A stretch of 64,000 bases of DNA from DASXHY01 sp036272195 (GCA_036272195.1 DATAZE010000021.1:1-64000); one strand, 5' to 3'. Positions 33,248-42,568 are shown, counted from the stretch's first letter. Numbers and translations are program-made. Notes: generated by a model not told the origin, from the sequence alone.

Positions 33248-33748
33248 TTATTCGGTTTTGGGAATCTTCGTTTTCGGCCACCACGCGCGCCATCGCCCCA
33301 GCGCCCACAGCACCATCATCCCGATCGCGGCGCCGCTGGTATCGATGAACACATCTGACACCATCGGCGTTCGGGTGGGAACAAACCGCTGATGAAATTC
33401 GTCAGTGGACGCATAAAGAAAAACGATCCCGATGGCGATGAGCGCCTCACGCCAGCTCCACGGGCGCGGGTCGTTGCGAACGGGTTTGCGAACGGCGCGC
33501 CAAAGCAATATGGCGAGTATGGCATATTCCGTGAGGTGCGCGCATTTGCGAATCACATGATGAATCGCCTCGACGTGCGCCTGGGACATGTGCGGGAACA
33601 GCCAGTGCAACAGCGGTTCGACCAATCGCGACGAATGTTGATAAGAACTGGAATCGCTTGATCCCGCAAAAATTAAACACATCCAGGCCAGCGGCAGCAG
33701 CCAGTATTTGACGAACGAACAGATTTTTGACACCGCGACAAAAAACAA
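33248..33748 (-). CDS. VanZ-like family membrane protein
   Basis: 166 residues with four hydrophobic helices. WLLPLAWMCLIFAGSSDSSS, IRKCAHLTEYAILAILLWRA and FLYASTDEFHQRFVPTRTP followed by SDVFIDTSGAAIG are the VanZ-like signatures. VanZ is linked to teicoplanin resistance in enterococci, but the broad family is mostly of unknown function in envelope biology. The first codon is TTG; a GTG five codons later is possible. It is directly upstream of the comEC-like gene on the same strand, so the two may be co-transcribed. Confidence 0.85.
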   Translation of the reverse strand: MFFVAVSKICSFVKYWLLPLAWMCLIFAGSSDSSSYQHSSRLVEPLLHWLFPHMSQAHVEAIHHVIRKCAHLTEYAILAILLWRAVRKPVRNDPRPWSWREALIAIGIVFLYASTDEFHQRFVPTRTPMVSDVFIDTSGAAIGMMVLWALGRWRAWWPKTKIPKTE

Positions 33749-33810
33749 GTTTATCGCCGCAAAGCAAAGTTAATTTTGTGCAACGCAAACCGACTATCTG
33801 AACCGACTCA

Positions 33811-33880
33811 TAGCAGCCGACGTAAGGAGGCTCTAATTTTTTCCGAAGAAACGGTGTGAGCCTTCCAACGTCGGCTGCCA
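33811..33880. repeat. Palindromic repeat family C, full copy upstream of pdxJ
   Basis: TAGCAGCCGACGTAAGGAGG and the right arm AGCCTTCCAACGTCGGCTGC pair almost perfectly around a loop of about 20 bases. It lies between the VanZ-like gene and pdxJ. Confidence 0.85.
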
Positions 33881-33948
33881 CGATTTTTTCGAGAGAATTT
33901 TTTTATTCCGTTGCCAAACCGGAGTATGTTTGGCACAGAAAACAACTC

Positions 33949-34761
33949 ATGTTAAAACTCGGCGTAAATATCGACCACGTTGCCACGCTGCGCGAAGCGC
34001 GTTACCGCGGGCGGGCGCACGGCGAACCGGATCCCGTTACCGCGGCGCTGGCGTGCGAGGCCGCGGGCGCGCACGGCATCACTGCGCACCTGCGCGAAGA
34101 CCGCCGGCATATCCAGGACCGCGACATTTGGAAGCTTCGCGAAGTCGTCAAGACGCGGCTCAATCTTGAAATGGCGAACTCGCCCGAAATTGTCGCCATC
34201 GCTTTGAAACTGAAGCCGGATATTATTTGCCTCGTCCCTGAGCGGCGGCAGGAAGTGACCACCGAAGGCGGTCTGGACGTCGTTGCCGGTGAAAAAGACC
34301 TCACGGAAACGCGCCAGCAGATGACCGCTGCGGGCATCCAGGTCAGCCTGTTCATCGCGCCGGCGATTGTCCAGATTGAGGCGGCGGCGCGCATAGGGGC
34401 CGAATTCATTGAATTGCACACGGGCGCATTTGCGGAAAATTTCTTCGAACGATTCAGCGAAACTCCCTCCGCCTGCGATTTGCAGGGGACTTCCCAAGAG
34501 AATCCGGCATCACCCGCATGTCAGCCAGGCGATTTGCCTGAGTTGGATCGTTTAATTGCCGCCGCGAAACACGCGCACGCCCTTGGCCTGCGGGTCAATG
34601 CCGGGCACGGCTTGAATTATCAGAACCTCCGGCTCTTGCATCAGGTGCCGCATCTCGTGGAACTCAACATCGGTCACAGCATCGTGAGCCGGGCAATCAC
34701 AGTTGGCCTCGGCGAGGCGGTGAAGGAGATGTTGAAGTTGATGACGGACTACCGCGGGTGA
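33949..34761 (+). CDS. pdxJ: Pyridoxine 5'-phosphate synthase
   Basis: 270 residues from ATG 33949 (MLKLGVNIDHVATLREAR). A longer open frame upstream is not conserved in kind and overlaps repeat C. PdxJ marks are NIDHVATLREARYRG, GAHGITAHLREDRRHIQD, CLVPERRQEVTTEGGLDV, FIELHTGAFAE, VNAGHGLNYQN and LNIGHSIVSRAITVGL. It condenses 3-amino-2-oxopropyl phosphate with deoxyxylulose 5-phosphate in vitamin B6 synthesis and acts as a TIM-barrel octamer. Between HTG and NAGHGL it carries about 25 residues more than E. coli PdxJ (about residues 170-198); the DNA of this insertion holds two small hairpins. The barrel motifs around it look intact, so the enzyme is probably active. Confidence 0.95.
   Translation: MLKLGVNIDHVATLREARYRGRAHGEPDPVTAALACEAAGAHGITAHLREDRRHIQDRDIWKLREVVKTRLNLEMANSPEIVAIALKLKPDIICLVPERRQEVTTEGGLDVVAGEKDLTETRQQMTAAGIQVSLFIAPAIVQIEAAARIGAEFIELHTGAFAENFFERFSETPSACDLQGTSQENPASPACQPGDLPELDRLIAAAKHAHALGLRVNAGHGLNYQNLRLLHQVPHLVELNIGHSIVSRAITVGLGEAVKEMLKLMTDYRG
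34472..34540. repeat. Two GATTT-loop hairpins within the pdxJ insertion
   Basis: CCTGC-GATTT-GCAGG at 34472-34486 and CAGGC-GATTT-GCCTG at 34526-34540. Both have perfect 5-bp stems and the same loop, and they bracket the extra segment of pdxJ. Confidence 0.5.
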
Positions 34762-34768
34762 GAGAAAA

Positions 34769-35119
34769 TCATCCTCGCCCGGTAACCACCGTCAATGGCC
34801 CATCGAAAACCGTAAGGCTCACGACTTCGGTTTTGGCCACATGCGGCCCGTGGGGAAATCCGCGCGGCGCGAAGAAAAATGCGCCCGTGGTGTGCGTCAC
34901 GCCGGCTTCCTCCCATTCGCCAGACAGCACGTAAACATATTCGTTTGCGTCCGGGTGAATATGCGCCGGAATAGTCATGCCCGCCTGAAATTTCCGCAAC
35001 ACCGTTACACCGCCGGTTTGTTCATTCTTGTGGAGAAACAGAAGTTCCACGCCGGGATAAGGGCCCGGTTGCCACGATTTTTCTTTTGAGAGTGCAATAT
35101 AGGGAAACATGCCGGCCAC
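34769..35119 (-). CDS. Small cupin protein (ChrR-like cupin domain)
   Basis: 116 residues, one cupin barrel. Metal ligands are probably in AGMTIPAHIHPDANEYVYVL (two His, one Glu) and APRGFPHGPH (final His). The sequence resembles the stand-alone ChrR-type anti-sigma-like or acireductone-type cupins, with no DNA-binding or other domain. It converges with pdxJ, whose stop codon is seven bases away. The start could also be the Met four residues later. Function cannot be assigned. Confidence 0.78.
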   Translation of the reverse strand: MAGMFPYIALSKEKSWQPGPYPGVELLFLHKNEQTGGVTVLRKFQAGMTIPAHIHPDANEYVYVLSGEWEEAGVTHTTGAFFFAPRGFPHGPHVAKTEVVSLTVFDGPLTVVTGRG

Positions 35120-35300
35120 TATAATGTTAAAGTCAATAGTCTAGATGCAAAAATCAGACTCGCTCGGTTGTGGTTGGTGGAGTGGACAGAACATGCTAAA
35201 GCATGAACTCCAGCAATTGCGTTCAAAAGGGAAATCTTCCAGAGATGAGCGGCGTCACTTTCGACTTTGGACTTTGGACCTCAGCCTGTAAAAATTCGGC

Positions 35301-35873
35301 ATGCTTTTGTTCCGCAAAAAAGTCCCGGCTGATTGGCTGCCGAAAGTCGTGGCGAATGTCCCGGCGGTGCTGGTCGACCACGCACATCTGGAACGCAAAG
35401 CCGCCACCTCCGCGCTCAATCTTGAAAAATATCGCGATCTGTATTCTCGCGTGGAAGAACTGAACGCCATCGCCATCGAAGAGTTGCAGCATTTTCAACT
35501 CGTCCTGAATTTGCTCAAGCGCCGCAAAATTCCCTTTGGTCAACCGTGCGCCAGCCCCTGGATCAGCGGCTTGATGAAATCTGTCCGTAACGGAGAACGT
35601 TTCCAGGTCATCGACCATTTGATTTGCGCGAGCCTGATTGAAGGACGCAGTTGCGAGAAATTCCAGTTTCTGGCCGAAGCGCTCAAGACCACCGATCCCG
35701 AGTTGGCGAATTTTTATGCGAGTCTTGTGGAGTCAGAAGGAAATCACTACGCCACTTACCTTCTCATGGCGAAAGCGATCGATGAACAGGAAACGGACCG
35801 TCGGCTGGATTTTTACCTCGATTTGGATGCCCGGCTCATAACTGAGCCGAACCCATCGCCAATTCTTCACTGA
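35301..35873 (+). CDS. miaE: tRNA-(ms2io6A)-hydroxylase MiaE-like
   Basis: 190 residues of a ferritin-like four-helix bundle. DHAHLERKAATSAL, AIAIEELQHFQLVLNLL, ASLIEGRSCEKFQFL and SLVESEGNHYATYL hold the expected Glu/His diiron ligands in their family spacing. MiaE hydroxylates the isopentenyl group of ms2i6A37 in tRNA using O2. The Leu-rich N-terminus MLLFRKKVPADWLPKV matches the family. No miaA or miaB gene is in the window. Confidence 0.85.
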   Translation: MLLFRKKVPADWLPKVVANVPAVLVDHAHLERKAATSALNLEKYRDLYSRVEELNAIAIEELQHFQLVLNLLKRRKIPFGQPCASPWISGLMKSVRNGERFQVIDHLICASLIEGRSCEKFQFLAEALKTTDPELANFYASLVESEGNHYATYLLMAKAIDEQETDRRLDFYLDLDARLITEPNPSPILH

Positions 35874-35903
35874 GCCGCGCAGCGCCGGATCGTTCCGTCA
35901 TTC

Positions 35904-36440
35904 CTATTGGAATTTTTCGTCGTCCGTTGAACCCTCGACTTCATTGCTGGTGCTGATGCCGCGCGCAATCGCCTCACGCGGGGCCAGGCGGGTGCGCCGA
36001 ACCGAGCCATCTTTTTCCAATTGTTTTTCCGCCACCGCCGAGAACCGTGTCCAGGGAATTGCTTCAAGCCGTTCGCGCTCGATGGGTTGGCCGGTTAATT
36101 CGCAGACGCCGTAAGTTCCGCGTTCGATGCGCATCAACGCCTCATCGATTTCATACACCGCGTCTTGCTCCGAGGAAAGCCGGCTCAAGGCAAAATCGCG
36201 GTCGAAACTATCCGTGCCGGCGTCGGCCATGTGCAGGCTGAAGGCTGGCTGTTCCTCCGCCGCGTCCTTCATCAGGTCACCCTGGCGGTTCAACAGGTAA
36301 TTGCGCGTCTCCATCAGGCGTCGATAATATTTTTTCCATTTTCCCGGCACGCGCGGAGCAGATTCCTGATTGCCGCCAATGACGTCCGCAGTGGCGGCGC
36401 GTGGTCGTTGGGAAGGTTGTTTCGATCGTTTTATGCTCAT
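35904..36440 (-). CDS. DksA/TraR-like protein with depleted zinc finger
   Basis: 178 residues from ATG 36440 (MSIKRSKQPSQRPRAATAD); a longer upstream frame has no family-like sequence. The coiled-coil part (KWKKYYRRLMETRNYLLNRQ ... DFALSRLSSEQDAVYEIDEA) and ALMRIERGTYGVCELTGQPI then LEAIPWTRFSAVAEKQLEKD follow the DksA/TraR layout. Of the four zinc-binding cysteines expected in the C4 finger only one remains (GVCELTG); the rest are Thr, Ser and Ala. DksA-type proteins enter the RNA polymerase secondary channel and work with ppGpp; cysteine-poor versions exist that keep the fold without zinc. It is convergent with miaE. The basic, disordered tail at the start and the acidic C-terminus (STDDEKFQ) are not informative. 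Confidence 0.82.
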   Translation of the reverse strand: MSIKRSKQPSQRPRAATADVIGGNQESAPRVPGKWKKYYRRLMETRNYLLNRQGDLMKDAAEEQPAFSLHMADAGTDSFDRDFALSRLSSEQDAVYEIDEALMRIERGTYGVCELTGQPIERERLEAIPWTRFSAVAEKQLEKDGSVRRTRLAPREAIARGISTSNEVEGSTDDEKFQ

Positions 36441-36573
36441 GAAATAAGCTGGCACAGATGCATTTGAAATCAATTGGACGCCGCGCGATTCGAGTGGGCA
36501 TTGTGCCCTATGGGCAGAAGGCAGAGATTTGATTCGCTGGTGAACAATTTCCGCTGTTATCATAAACAAACCT

Positions 36574-37446
36574 ATGAAGCACCTTCGGGCGTTGGCCATC
36601 AATTTAGTTTGCGGCGCGACAATTCTGTTCGAGGCGCCCATTCCGGCGCAGGTCCCGGCTGGTCCCGGCGAGATCACGATTGCTCAAATCAGCGATACTC
36701 ATCTCGGCGAGAAGCACTCTCCGGAGGCGGCCGATCATTTGCGCAAAGTAGTGGCCATGATCAACGCGCGTCATGCGGATGTCGTAATTGTCTCGGGCGA
36801 CATCGGCGAACGCGCCGAGAACCGCGAAGAAGCGAAGACCATCCTGAAAGGACTTACCGTGCCGGTCCATTACGTCCCGGGAAATCATGAGTTCAGCGAC
36901 GTGAAAGGATTGGAGCAATATCGCAAACAATTCGGCCCGGACTATTATCGTTTTCAAGTCAAAAATGTTGAGGTGCTGGCGCTCGATACGCAATTACTCG
37001 GCAATTATAAAGTTTTCAATGCCACGACCTCTCCGCCGCTTTCCGCGGAAATGGAAGCGGAATCCAAAAAGATGCTCGCCTGGATGGCTGACCAGTCGGA
37101 GGCGACCAGGGGCAAAGTCGTGATCGCAGTCCAACACATCCCGCTTTTCCGCGACAAAAATTTTCCCGATGCCAAACCTTATTGGACCGTGAACGCACCC
37201 TACGCGAAGGAGGAGACGGATTTGTTTCATAAGCTTGGCGTCAAAGATTTGCTCGCCGGGCATTGGCATAACGGCAGAGTATTCGAGCAGGATGGCATCA
37301 CTGTCCATGTGGCGCCCGCGACCAGTTGGCTTCCCTTGGGCGGCCAGCTCGGATTCGCCGTGCATACGATTAGCGCGGCTGGAAATGTTCACACCGAGTT
37401 TGTAGGGCTGCCAGACGCGCCGCACGCGGCTGATTCCGGACAGTAA
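36574..37446 (+). CDS. Exported calcineurin-like metallophosphoesterase
   Basis: 290 residues with a probable signal peptide (MKHLRALAINLVCGATILFE, cut near PIPAQ). All five blocks of the calcineurin-like fold can be read: ISDTHLG, VIVSGDIGER, VPGNHEF, IAVQHIPLF and LAGHWHNGR, giving the Asp/His/Asn ligands of a di-metal centre. Substrates of exported members include nucleotides, phospholipids and phosphoproteins; nothing here narrows this down. It stands alone: 133 bases from the divergent dksA-like gene and about 270 bases from the next gene. Confidence 0.88.
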   Translation: MKHLRALAINLVCGATILFEAPIPAQVPAGPGEITIAQISDTHLGEKHSPEAADHLRKVVAMINARHADVVIVSGDIGERAENREEAKTILKGLTVPVHYVPGNHEFSDVKGLEQYRKQFGPDYYRFQVKNVEVLALDTQLLGNYKVFNATTSPPLSAEMEAESKKMLAWMADQSEATRGKVVIAVQHIPLFRDKNFPDAKPYWTVNAPYAKEETDLFHKLGVKDLLAGHWHNGRVFEQDGITVHVAPATSWLPLGGQLGFAVHTISAAGNVHTEFVGLPDAPHAADSGQ

Positions 37447-37719
37447 ATTCCGCCGAGGCGACTAAACAAACCGCCGCTCGATTTTCTCGAATAGAGAAAG
37501 GTATCGAGTGCGATAAAGTGGGTATTCACCCCACTCCAAGGTTTTCGCGGGCTTCGCTAATATAGTGGGACATGATTTATTTCCGTCGCTTGTGATTTCT
37601 GAAGACCTCGTTCCGTCATTGCGAATGGAAAAAATGCGATTCGAGAAATTCGGAATCCCGATTTGCCTTCCGCTAATCGAATTCATTATGTCGGCGATCT
37701 CAATGTTTGAATTTTATCA

Positions 37720-40700
37720 ATGAACATCGGCAAATCCCACTCCCCAGAGTCTCAAAAATCCAGAAGTCCACTCACAGCCATTTTATTTGGGGCGCAGGCG
37801 CTTTTGCTCGCTCTTTCGACGGTGGTTCTTTTTCGCGTTGGTCGCGTCGCAATTGAGTCTCAACTCCGGATGAACAACCAGCTCCAGGTCATTAGCCAGC
37901 TCGATCAACTGGCATCGACCGTCATAGACGCAGAAACCGGTCAGCGGGGATTTTTGCTTACCAGCGAGGAAAGTTATCTGGAGCCATACAACCAGGCCGT
38001 TGCGGAATTGAAAGCCAGATCCGATGCGTTGCAACAATTGGTTGCCGTGGGTGAACTTCCCAAGTCGGACATGGATGCGGTATCCGATTTGATTGACAAG
38101 AAAATGGAGGAGTTGGCGCGCACGATTCAATTTCGCAAGAGCGGCAACGTGGCCGCCGCCTTGGATGTGGTTCGAGAAGACACGGGCAAAAAAATCATGG
38201 AACAAATTCGTGCGGATATCAGCCACATGGTGGCCGATGCGCAGGTTAATTACGACGAGGCAGTCCAGAGGGCGGATCGGACGAATTTTTTGCGGAACGT
38301 AATTTTTGCGGGTGTCTTTGTGATGAACCTGAGTTTCCTGGTTTGGGCCTTTCGTCGGATTTCCCGGCAGGAATGGCTGCAGTTTGGCGAGGCTCAGTTG
38401 AATGAACGACTCGCCGGGGACAAGCAACTCTCCGAGATCGGCGATAAGGCCATCCGATTCCTGGCGGAGTATCTGGGCGCGCAGGTGGGGGCGCTGTTTG
38501 TGGAGGATAAGAATCACTTCCGGCGAGTGGCCGCTTACGCTTTGCCCTCAACCCAGGACGAGCATCAAAAATTTGCTCGCGGCGAAGGTTTGGGCGGCCA
38601 GGCGGCCAAAGACAAACGAGCATTCGCCGTGACCGACGTTCCGGAAAATTATCTGCCGGTCAATTCCGCGCTCGGACGCGGGCGGCCCAGGAGTTTGCTC
38701 ATTGCGCCCATGATGATCGACGGCGCGGCCAATGCCGTTGTGGAATTGGGCTTCTTTCACAACCCACCGGGCGGAGCTTTGGACTTTTTGCGCCGCATCA
38801 GCGAACCACTGGGCACTGCGGTTCGTTCCGCCAAGTACCGCACGCGTCTGCAGGAATTGCTTGAGGAAACGCAGCGGCAAGCCGAGGAACTCCAAACCCA
38901 AAGCGAAGAATTGCGCGTCTCCAATGAGGAACTCGAAGAGCAAAGCCGTGCGCTTAAGGAATCACAAACACGACTTGAGCAGCAGCAGGCCGAATTGGAG
39001 CAGACAAATTCTCACCTGGAGGAGCAGACTCAGCTGTTGGAGGTTCAGAAGGATGATTTGTCCCGCGCGAAAGTGGAACTGGAAACGCAGGCGGCGATCG
39101 TGGAACAAGCCAGCCGTTACAAGTCGGATTTTCTCGCCAACATGTCCCACGAACTGCGAACACCGCTGAATTCCTCCCTGATCCTCGCCAAGCTCCTGGC
39201 CGATAATCGGGAGGGAAATCTTTCCCCCGAACAGATCAAATACGCCCAAACCATCCAGTCGGCCGGCAACGACTTGCTCACGCTCATCAACGACGTGCTC
39301 GATCTGGCAAAGGTCGAGGCCGGGCGCATGGATTTGAAGGCGGAATCCTTTCCGGTGGCGGACCTCATGGATTCGCTCACTGACCTGTTCGAGCCGCTGG
39401 CTGCCAATAAGGGACTGGTTTTCAAAACCAATCTTGCGATGGACGCTGCTTCCACACTGGAAGTGGATCGTCGGCGATTGGAGCAGGTGCTCAAGAACAT
39501 TCTTTCCAACGCCATCAAGTTTACCGATCGCGGGGAAGTCACTCTCGAGGTAAACAAAGCGACGGATGGCTACATCCCTTTTGTCGTTCGTGATACCGGC
39601 ATCGGCATTGCCGAAAATCAACAGTCGATTATTTTCGAACCCTTCCGCCAGGCCGATGGCACGGCGGATCGCAAATACGGAGGCACCGGGTTGGGGCTGT
39701 CCATCTCCCGCGAGTTGGTGCGTCTCATGGGGGGAAATATTCAAGTATCCAGCCAGGTCGGCCGTGGAAGTGTTTTCATTGTCAACATTCCGAAACAGGC
39801 CATTAGCGAAAAACGTTATGCGTCGCGGCGGGTCCTTGAGGCCGCTCGGGTGTCGGAGTCACTCGCATCAAACGCCACACTTTCCAGTCGTCCGGCAGCG
39901 GTAGTTCCCAGAAAATCATCGGTGCCCGATGATCGTGCAACCTTGAAGGCGGGCATCCGTACCATTCTGATTGTTGAAGACGACGAATCCTTCGCAAAAA
40001 TTATTTTGGACCTCGCGCATGAAATGAGTTTTCAGGCGTTGATCGCGCACACGGCGGAGGATGCGCTTGGATTGGCGCTTCAATTCCAGCCCAGCGCCGT
40101 GATCCTCGATATCGGTTTGCCGGACAATTCAGGAATGTTTGTGCTGGAGCGGCTTAAGGCCGACCCGCGGACGCGCCACATTCCTGTGCACGTGGTGTCC
40201 GCGAGCGATTATTCCGAACCCGCGCTCTTGATGGGGGCGGTGGGTTACATGCTCAAACCGGTGAAACGGGAACAATTGGTGGACGCGTTCAATAAGTTGG
40301 AGCATCGCCTCACGCAAAAACTGCGTCGTGTGCTGGTGGTCGAGGATGATCCCGTGCAATTGGAGAGCCTGCAAAAACTTCTCGCCTCACCCGACGTTCA
40401 GACTTCCGGGGCGCAAACCGCCGCTGATTGCCTCGAAAAACTCAAGGCTTCGACTTTCGATTGCATGGTGTTGGATTTGACCCTGCCGGATGCCTCCGGT
40501 TTTTCTCTTTTGGAGACGTTGAGCGCCGGACAGGATTATTCCTTTCCGCCGGTAATTATTTATACTGGTCGTGAATTAAGCGCCGACGAAGAGCAGCGCC
40601 TGAGAAAATATTCCAAATCCATCATCATTAAAGGCGCGAAATCGCCCGAGCGCTTGCTGGATGAAGTCACGTTATTCCTTCACCAGGTTGTTTCCGATCT

Positions 40701-41142
40701 GACGGTCGAACAACAAAAGATGCTCGATCTGGCCCGCAGCCGTGAAAGCATGTTGGAAGGAAAACGCATTCTCATCGCCGAAGATGATGTGCGGAATATT
40801 TTCGCGCTGACGTCGCTGTTGGAGCCCAAGGGCATCCAGGTGCAAATCGCGCGCAACGGCCGCGAAGCGTTGGCGGCGTTGGAGCGCGCCTCAGCCAATC
40901 CTGCCGAGAGCATCAATCTCGTGCTCATGGATATCATGATGCCCGAGATGAACGGCCTGGTCGCCATGCGGGAAATTCGGAAAAACCCCAAATGGCACAA
41001 GCTGCCGATCATCGCGCTGACGGCCAAGGCGATGGCCAACGACCAGGAGGAGTGCATCCAGGCCGGTGCAAATGATTACCTGGCCAAGCCTTTGGACGTG
41101 GAAAAACTATTGTCTCTGATCCGGGTCTGGATGCCACGATGA
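37720..41142 (+). CDS. CHASE3-GAF hybrid histidine kinase with three C-terminal receivers
   Basis: 1140 residues. Layout: TM helix about 18-40; CHASE3 sensor (VIDAETGQRGFLLTSEESYL) about 45-185; TM helix about 191-211; GAF about 230-375; a Glu/Gln-rich coiled coil about 380-465; HisKA with phospho-acceptor His477 (NMSHELRTPLNSSLIL); HATPase about 585-695 (NAIKFTDRG, DTGIGIAENQ, GGTGLGLSIS). Then three receiver domains follow with Asp797, Asp919 and Asp1071 as phosphorylation sites; the middle one lacks a clear conserved Lys motif. It opens a four-gene rightward cluster and overlaps cheR by four bases (ATGA). Such kinases sense unknown signals across the membrane or pass phosphates within multi-step relays. 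Confidence 0.93.
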   Translation: MNIGKSHSPESQKSRSPLTAILFGAQALLLALSTVVLFRVGRVAIESQLRMNNQLQVISQLDQLASTVIDAETGQRGFLLTSEESYLEPYNQAVAELKARSDALQQLVAVGELPKSDMDAVSDLIDKKMEELARTIQFRKSGNVAAALDVVREDTGKKIMEQIRADISHMVADAQVNYDEAVQRADRTNFLRNVIFAGVFVMNLSFLVWAFRRISRQEWLQFGEAQLNERLAGDKQLSEIGDKAIRFLAEYLGAQVGALFVEDKNHFRRVAAYALPSTQDEHQKFARGEGLGGQAAKDKRAFAVTDVPENYLPVNSALGRGRPRSLLIAPMMIDGAANAVVELGFFHNPPGGALDFLRRISEPLGTAVRSAKYRTRLQELLEETQRQAEELQTQSEELRVSNEELEEQSRALKESQTRLEQQQAELEQTNSHLEEQTQLLEVQKDDLSRAKVELETQAAIVEQASRYKSDFLANMSHELRTPLNSSLILAKLLADNREGNLSPEQIKYAQTIQSAGNDLLTLINDVLDLAKVEAGRMDLKAESFPVADLMDSLTDLFEPLAANKGLVFKTNLAMDAASTLEVDRRRLEQVLKNILSNAIKFTDRGEVTLEVNKATDGYIPFVVRDTGIGIAENQQSIIFEPFRQADGTADRKYGGTGLGLSISRELVRLMGGNIQVSSQVGRGSVFIVNIPKQAISEKRYASRRVLEAARVSESLASNATLSSRPAAVVPRKSSVPDDRATLKAGIRTILIVEDDESFAKIILDLAHEMSFQALIAHTAEDALGLALQFQPSAVILDIGLPDNSGMFVLERLKADPRTRHIPVHVVSASDYSEPALLMGAVGYMLKPVKREQLVDAFNKLEHRLTQKLRRVLVVEDDPVQLESLQKLLASPDVQTSGAQTAADCLEKLKASTFDCMVLDLTLPDASGFSLLETLSAGQDYSFPPVIIYTGRELSADEEQRLRKYSKSIIIKGAKSPERLLDEVTLFLHQVVSDLTVEQQKMLDLARSRESMLEGKRILIAEDDVRNIFALTSLLEPKGIQVQIARNGREALAALERASANPAESINLVLMDIMMPEMNGLVAMREIRKNPKWHKLPIIALTAKAMANDQEECIQAGANDYLAKPLDVEKLLSLIRVWMPR

Positions 41143-41972
41143 AAAGCCTCGCCGTCGAAACTGATGAAATCGAGCTGCGGCTTCTGCTGGACGCCATTTA
41201 TCAGAAATACCATTACGATTTCCGCCACTATTCAATGGCTTCAATCAAACGCCGCCTTACGCAGGCGAAGGAGCGTTTTAACTGCCCCAGTTTTTCCGGG
41301 CTCCAGGAAAAGGTGCTACACGACCGCACCATGCTCCCCAGCCTGCTTGGTTTTCTAACGGTGCAGGTAAGCGAAATGTTCCGCGACCCGGCCTATTTCC
41401 TATGCCTCCGCAACCGGGTCGTCCCCATGCTCAAAACATATCCTTCGCTTAAAGTTTGGGTTGCCGGTTGCAGCGGCGGCGAGGAATTGTACTCCCTCGC
41501 AATTCTTTTCCGGGAAGAAGGACTGGAAAGTCGGACGATTTTTTACGCCACCGACATAAATCCGGCGGCGCTGGAAAAGGCGCAAGCTGGCATTTACGAA
41601 CTGGACCGGATCGCACTGTTTACTAGGAACCATCGCGAGTCCGGCGGAAAATCATCGCTTTCTGACTATTACACTGCCGCATACCAGCGGGCGGTTTTCG
41701 ACAAAACCTTGCGTGAGCGGACTGTTTTTTCCGACCATAGCCTCGTGTCGGATTCCGTCTTCGCCGAAATGCATCTGATCTCGTGCCGCAATGTGTTGAT
41801 TTATTTTAATCGCGAACTGCAAGACCGCGTCATCGGCCTTTTCAAAGATTCTCTGGTGCGGAAAGGATTTTTGGGGTTGGGCGCGCGGGAAAGCCTCAGG
41901 TTCTCGGCGCACTCCACTGACTTCTCGGATTTTTCGCGGCCGGAACGCATCTATCAAAAGGAGGCGGCATGA
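41139..41972 (+). CDS. CheR-type protein-glutamate methyltransferase
   Basis: 277 residues. N-terminal helical CheR domain (FRHYSMASIKRRLTQAKERF; TVQVSEMFRDPAYFLCLR), then the SAM-binding domain with VWVAGCSGGEELYSLAIL, FYATDINPAALEKAQ and HLISCRNVLIYFNRELQDRV. CheR methylates glutamates of chemoreceptors; here no MCP, CheA or CheW is nearby, so its target may be the neighbouring kinase or another protein. Its start overlaps the kinase stop and its stop overlaps the cheB start, both by ATGA, so the cluster is translationally coupled. Confidence 0.93.
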   Translation: MKSLAVETDEIELRLLLDAIYQKYHYDFRHYSMASIKRRLTQAKERFNCPSFSGLQEKVLHDRTMLPSLLGFLTVQVSEMFRDPAYFLCLRNRVVPMLKTYPSLKVWVAGCSGGEELYSLAILFREEGLESRTIFYATDINPAALEKAQAGIYELDRIALFTRNHRESGGKSSLSDYYTAAYQRAVFDKTLRERTVFSDHSLVSDSVFAEMHLISCRNVLIYFNRELQDRVIGLFKDSLVRKGFLGLGARESLRFSAHSTDFSDFSRPERIYQKEAA

Positions 41973-42568
41973 GTCAAATTCCCGTCCCAGCCGAAGCCGT
42001 CGTCATGGGAGCTTCCATGGGGGCCATTGAAACGCTTTCGTTCATTTTGCCCGTGCTTCCGGCTGACTATCCACTGCCGATATTAATTGTCGTTCATTTG
42101 CCGCCGGATGCCGACAGCCTGCTCTCAGAGCTATTTGTGGCCAAATGCCGGCTCAAAGTGAAAGAGGCGGAGGACAAAGAGGTCGTTGCTCGGGGCACCA
42201 TTTATTTCGCCCCGGCAAATTATCATCTGCTCGTGGAGTCAGAGCACGTCCTCTCGCTTTCCAGTGATGAACCGGAACTGTTCTCGCGCCCGGCCATTAA
42301 TTTTCTCTTTGAATCTGCAGCGGACGTTTATGGAGACGGGCTTGTGGGCATCATCCTGACCGGCGCGAGCGAGGATGGCGCTCACGGGTTGCGGATGGTG
42401 GGTGAAAATGGCGGCGTGGCGGTGGTGCAAGATCCCCGGGAAGCCGCGGCTCCCGACATGCCGTCCGCGGCATTAAAAGCGTGTCCCACTGCACACGTCA
42501 TGACCATTGATGAAATCGGTACGTTTCTGGCGAGGCTGCCAGTGATGCATCTGACTGATGTTGAATAA
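41969..42568 (+). CDS. CheB-type methylesterase domain protein (no receiver)
   Basis: 199 residues made of the CheB catalytic domain only. The Ser-His-Asp triad is in MGASMGAIETLSFI (Ser), ILIVVHLPPDADSLLSELF (His) and ILTGASEDGAHGLRMV (Asp). CheB removes methyl groups from receptor glutamates or deamidates glutamines; lacking a receiver, this version is not controlled by its own phosphorylation. It lies between cheR and a receiver-kinase gene and overlaps both (4 bases and 11 bases). Confidence 0.93.
   Translation: MSQIPVPAEAVVMGASMGAIETLSFILPVLPADYPLPILIVVHLPPDADSLLSELFVAKCRLKVKEAEDKEVVARGTIYFAPANYHLLVESEHVLSLSSDEPELFSRPAINFLFESAADVYGDGLVGIILTGASEDGAHGLRMVGENGGVAVVQDPREAAAPDMPSAALKACPTAHVMTIDEIGTFLARLPVMHLTDVE

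Noticed and set aside
21532..33880. CRISPR array
   Set aside because: The repeated palindromes are not regularly spaced, have no unique spacers between direct copies, and no cas gene is present.
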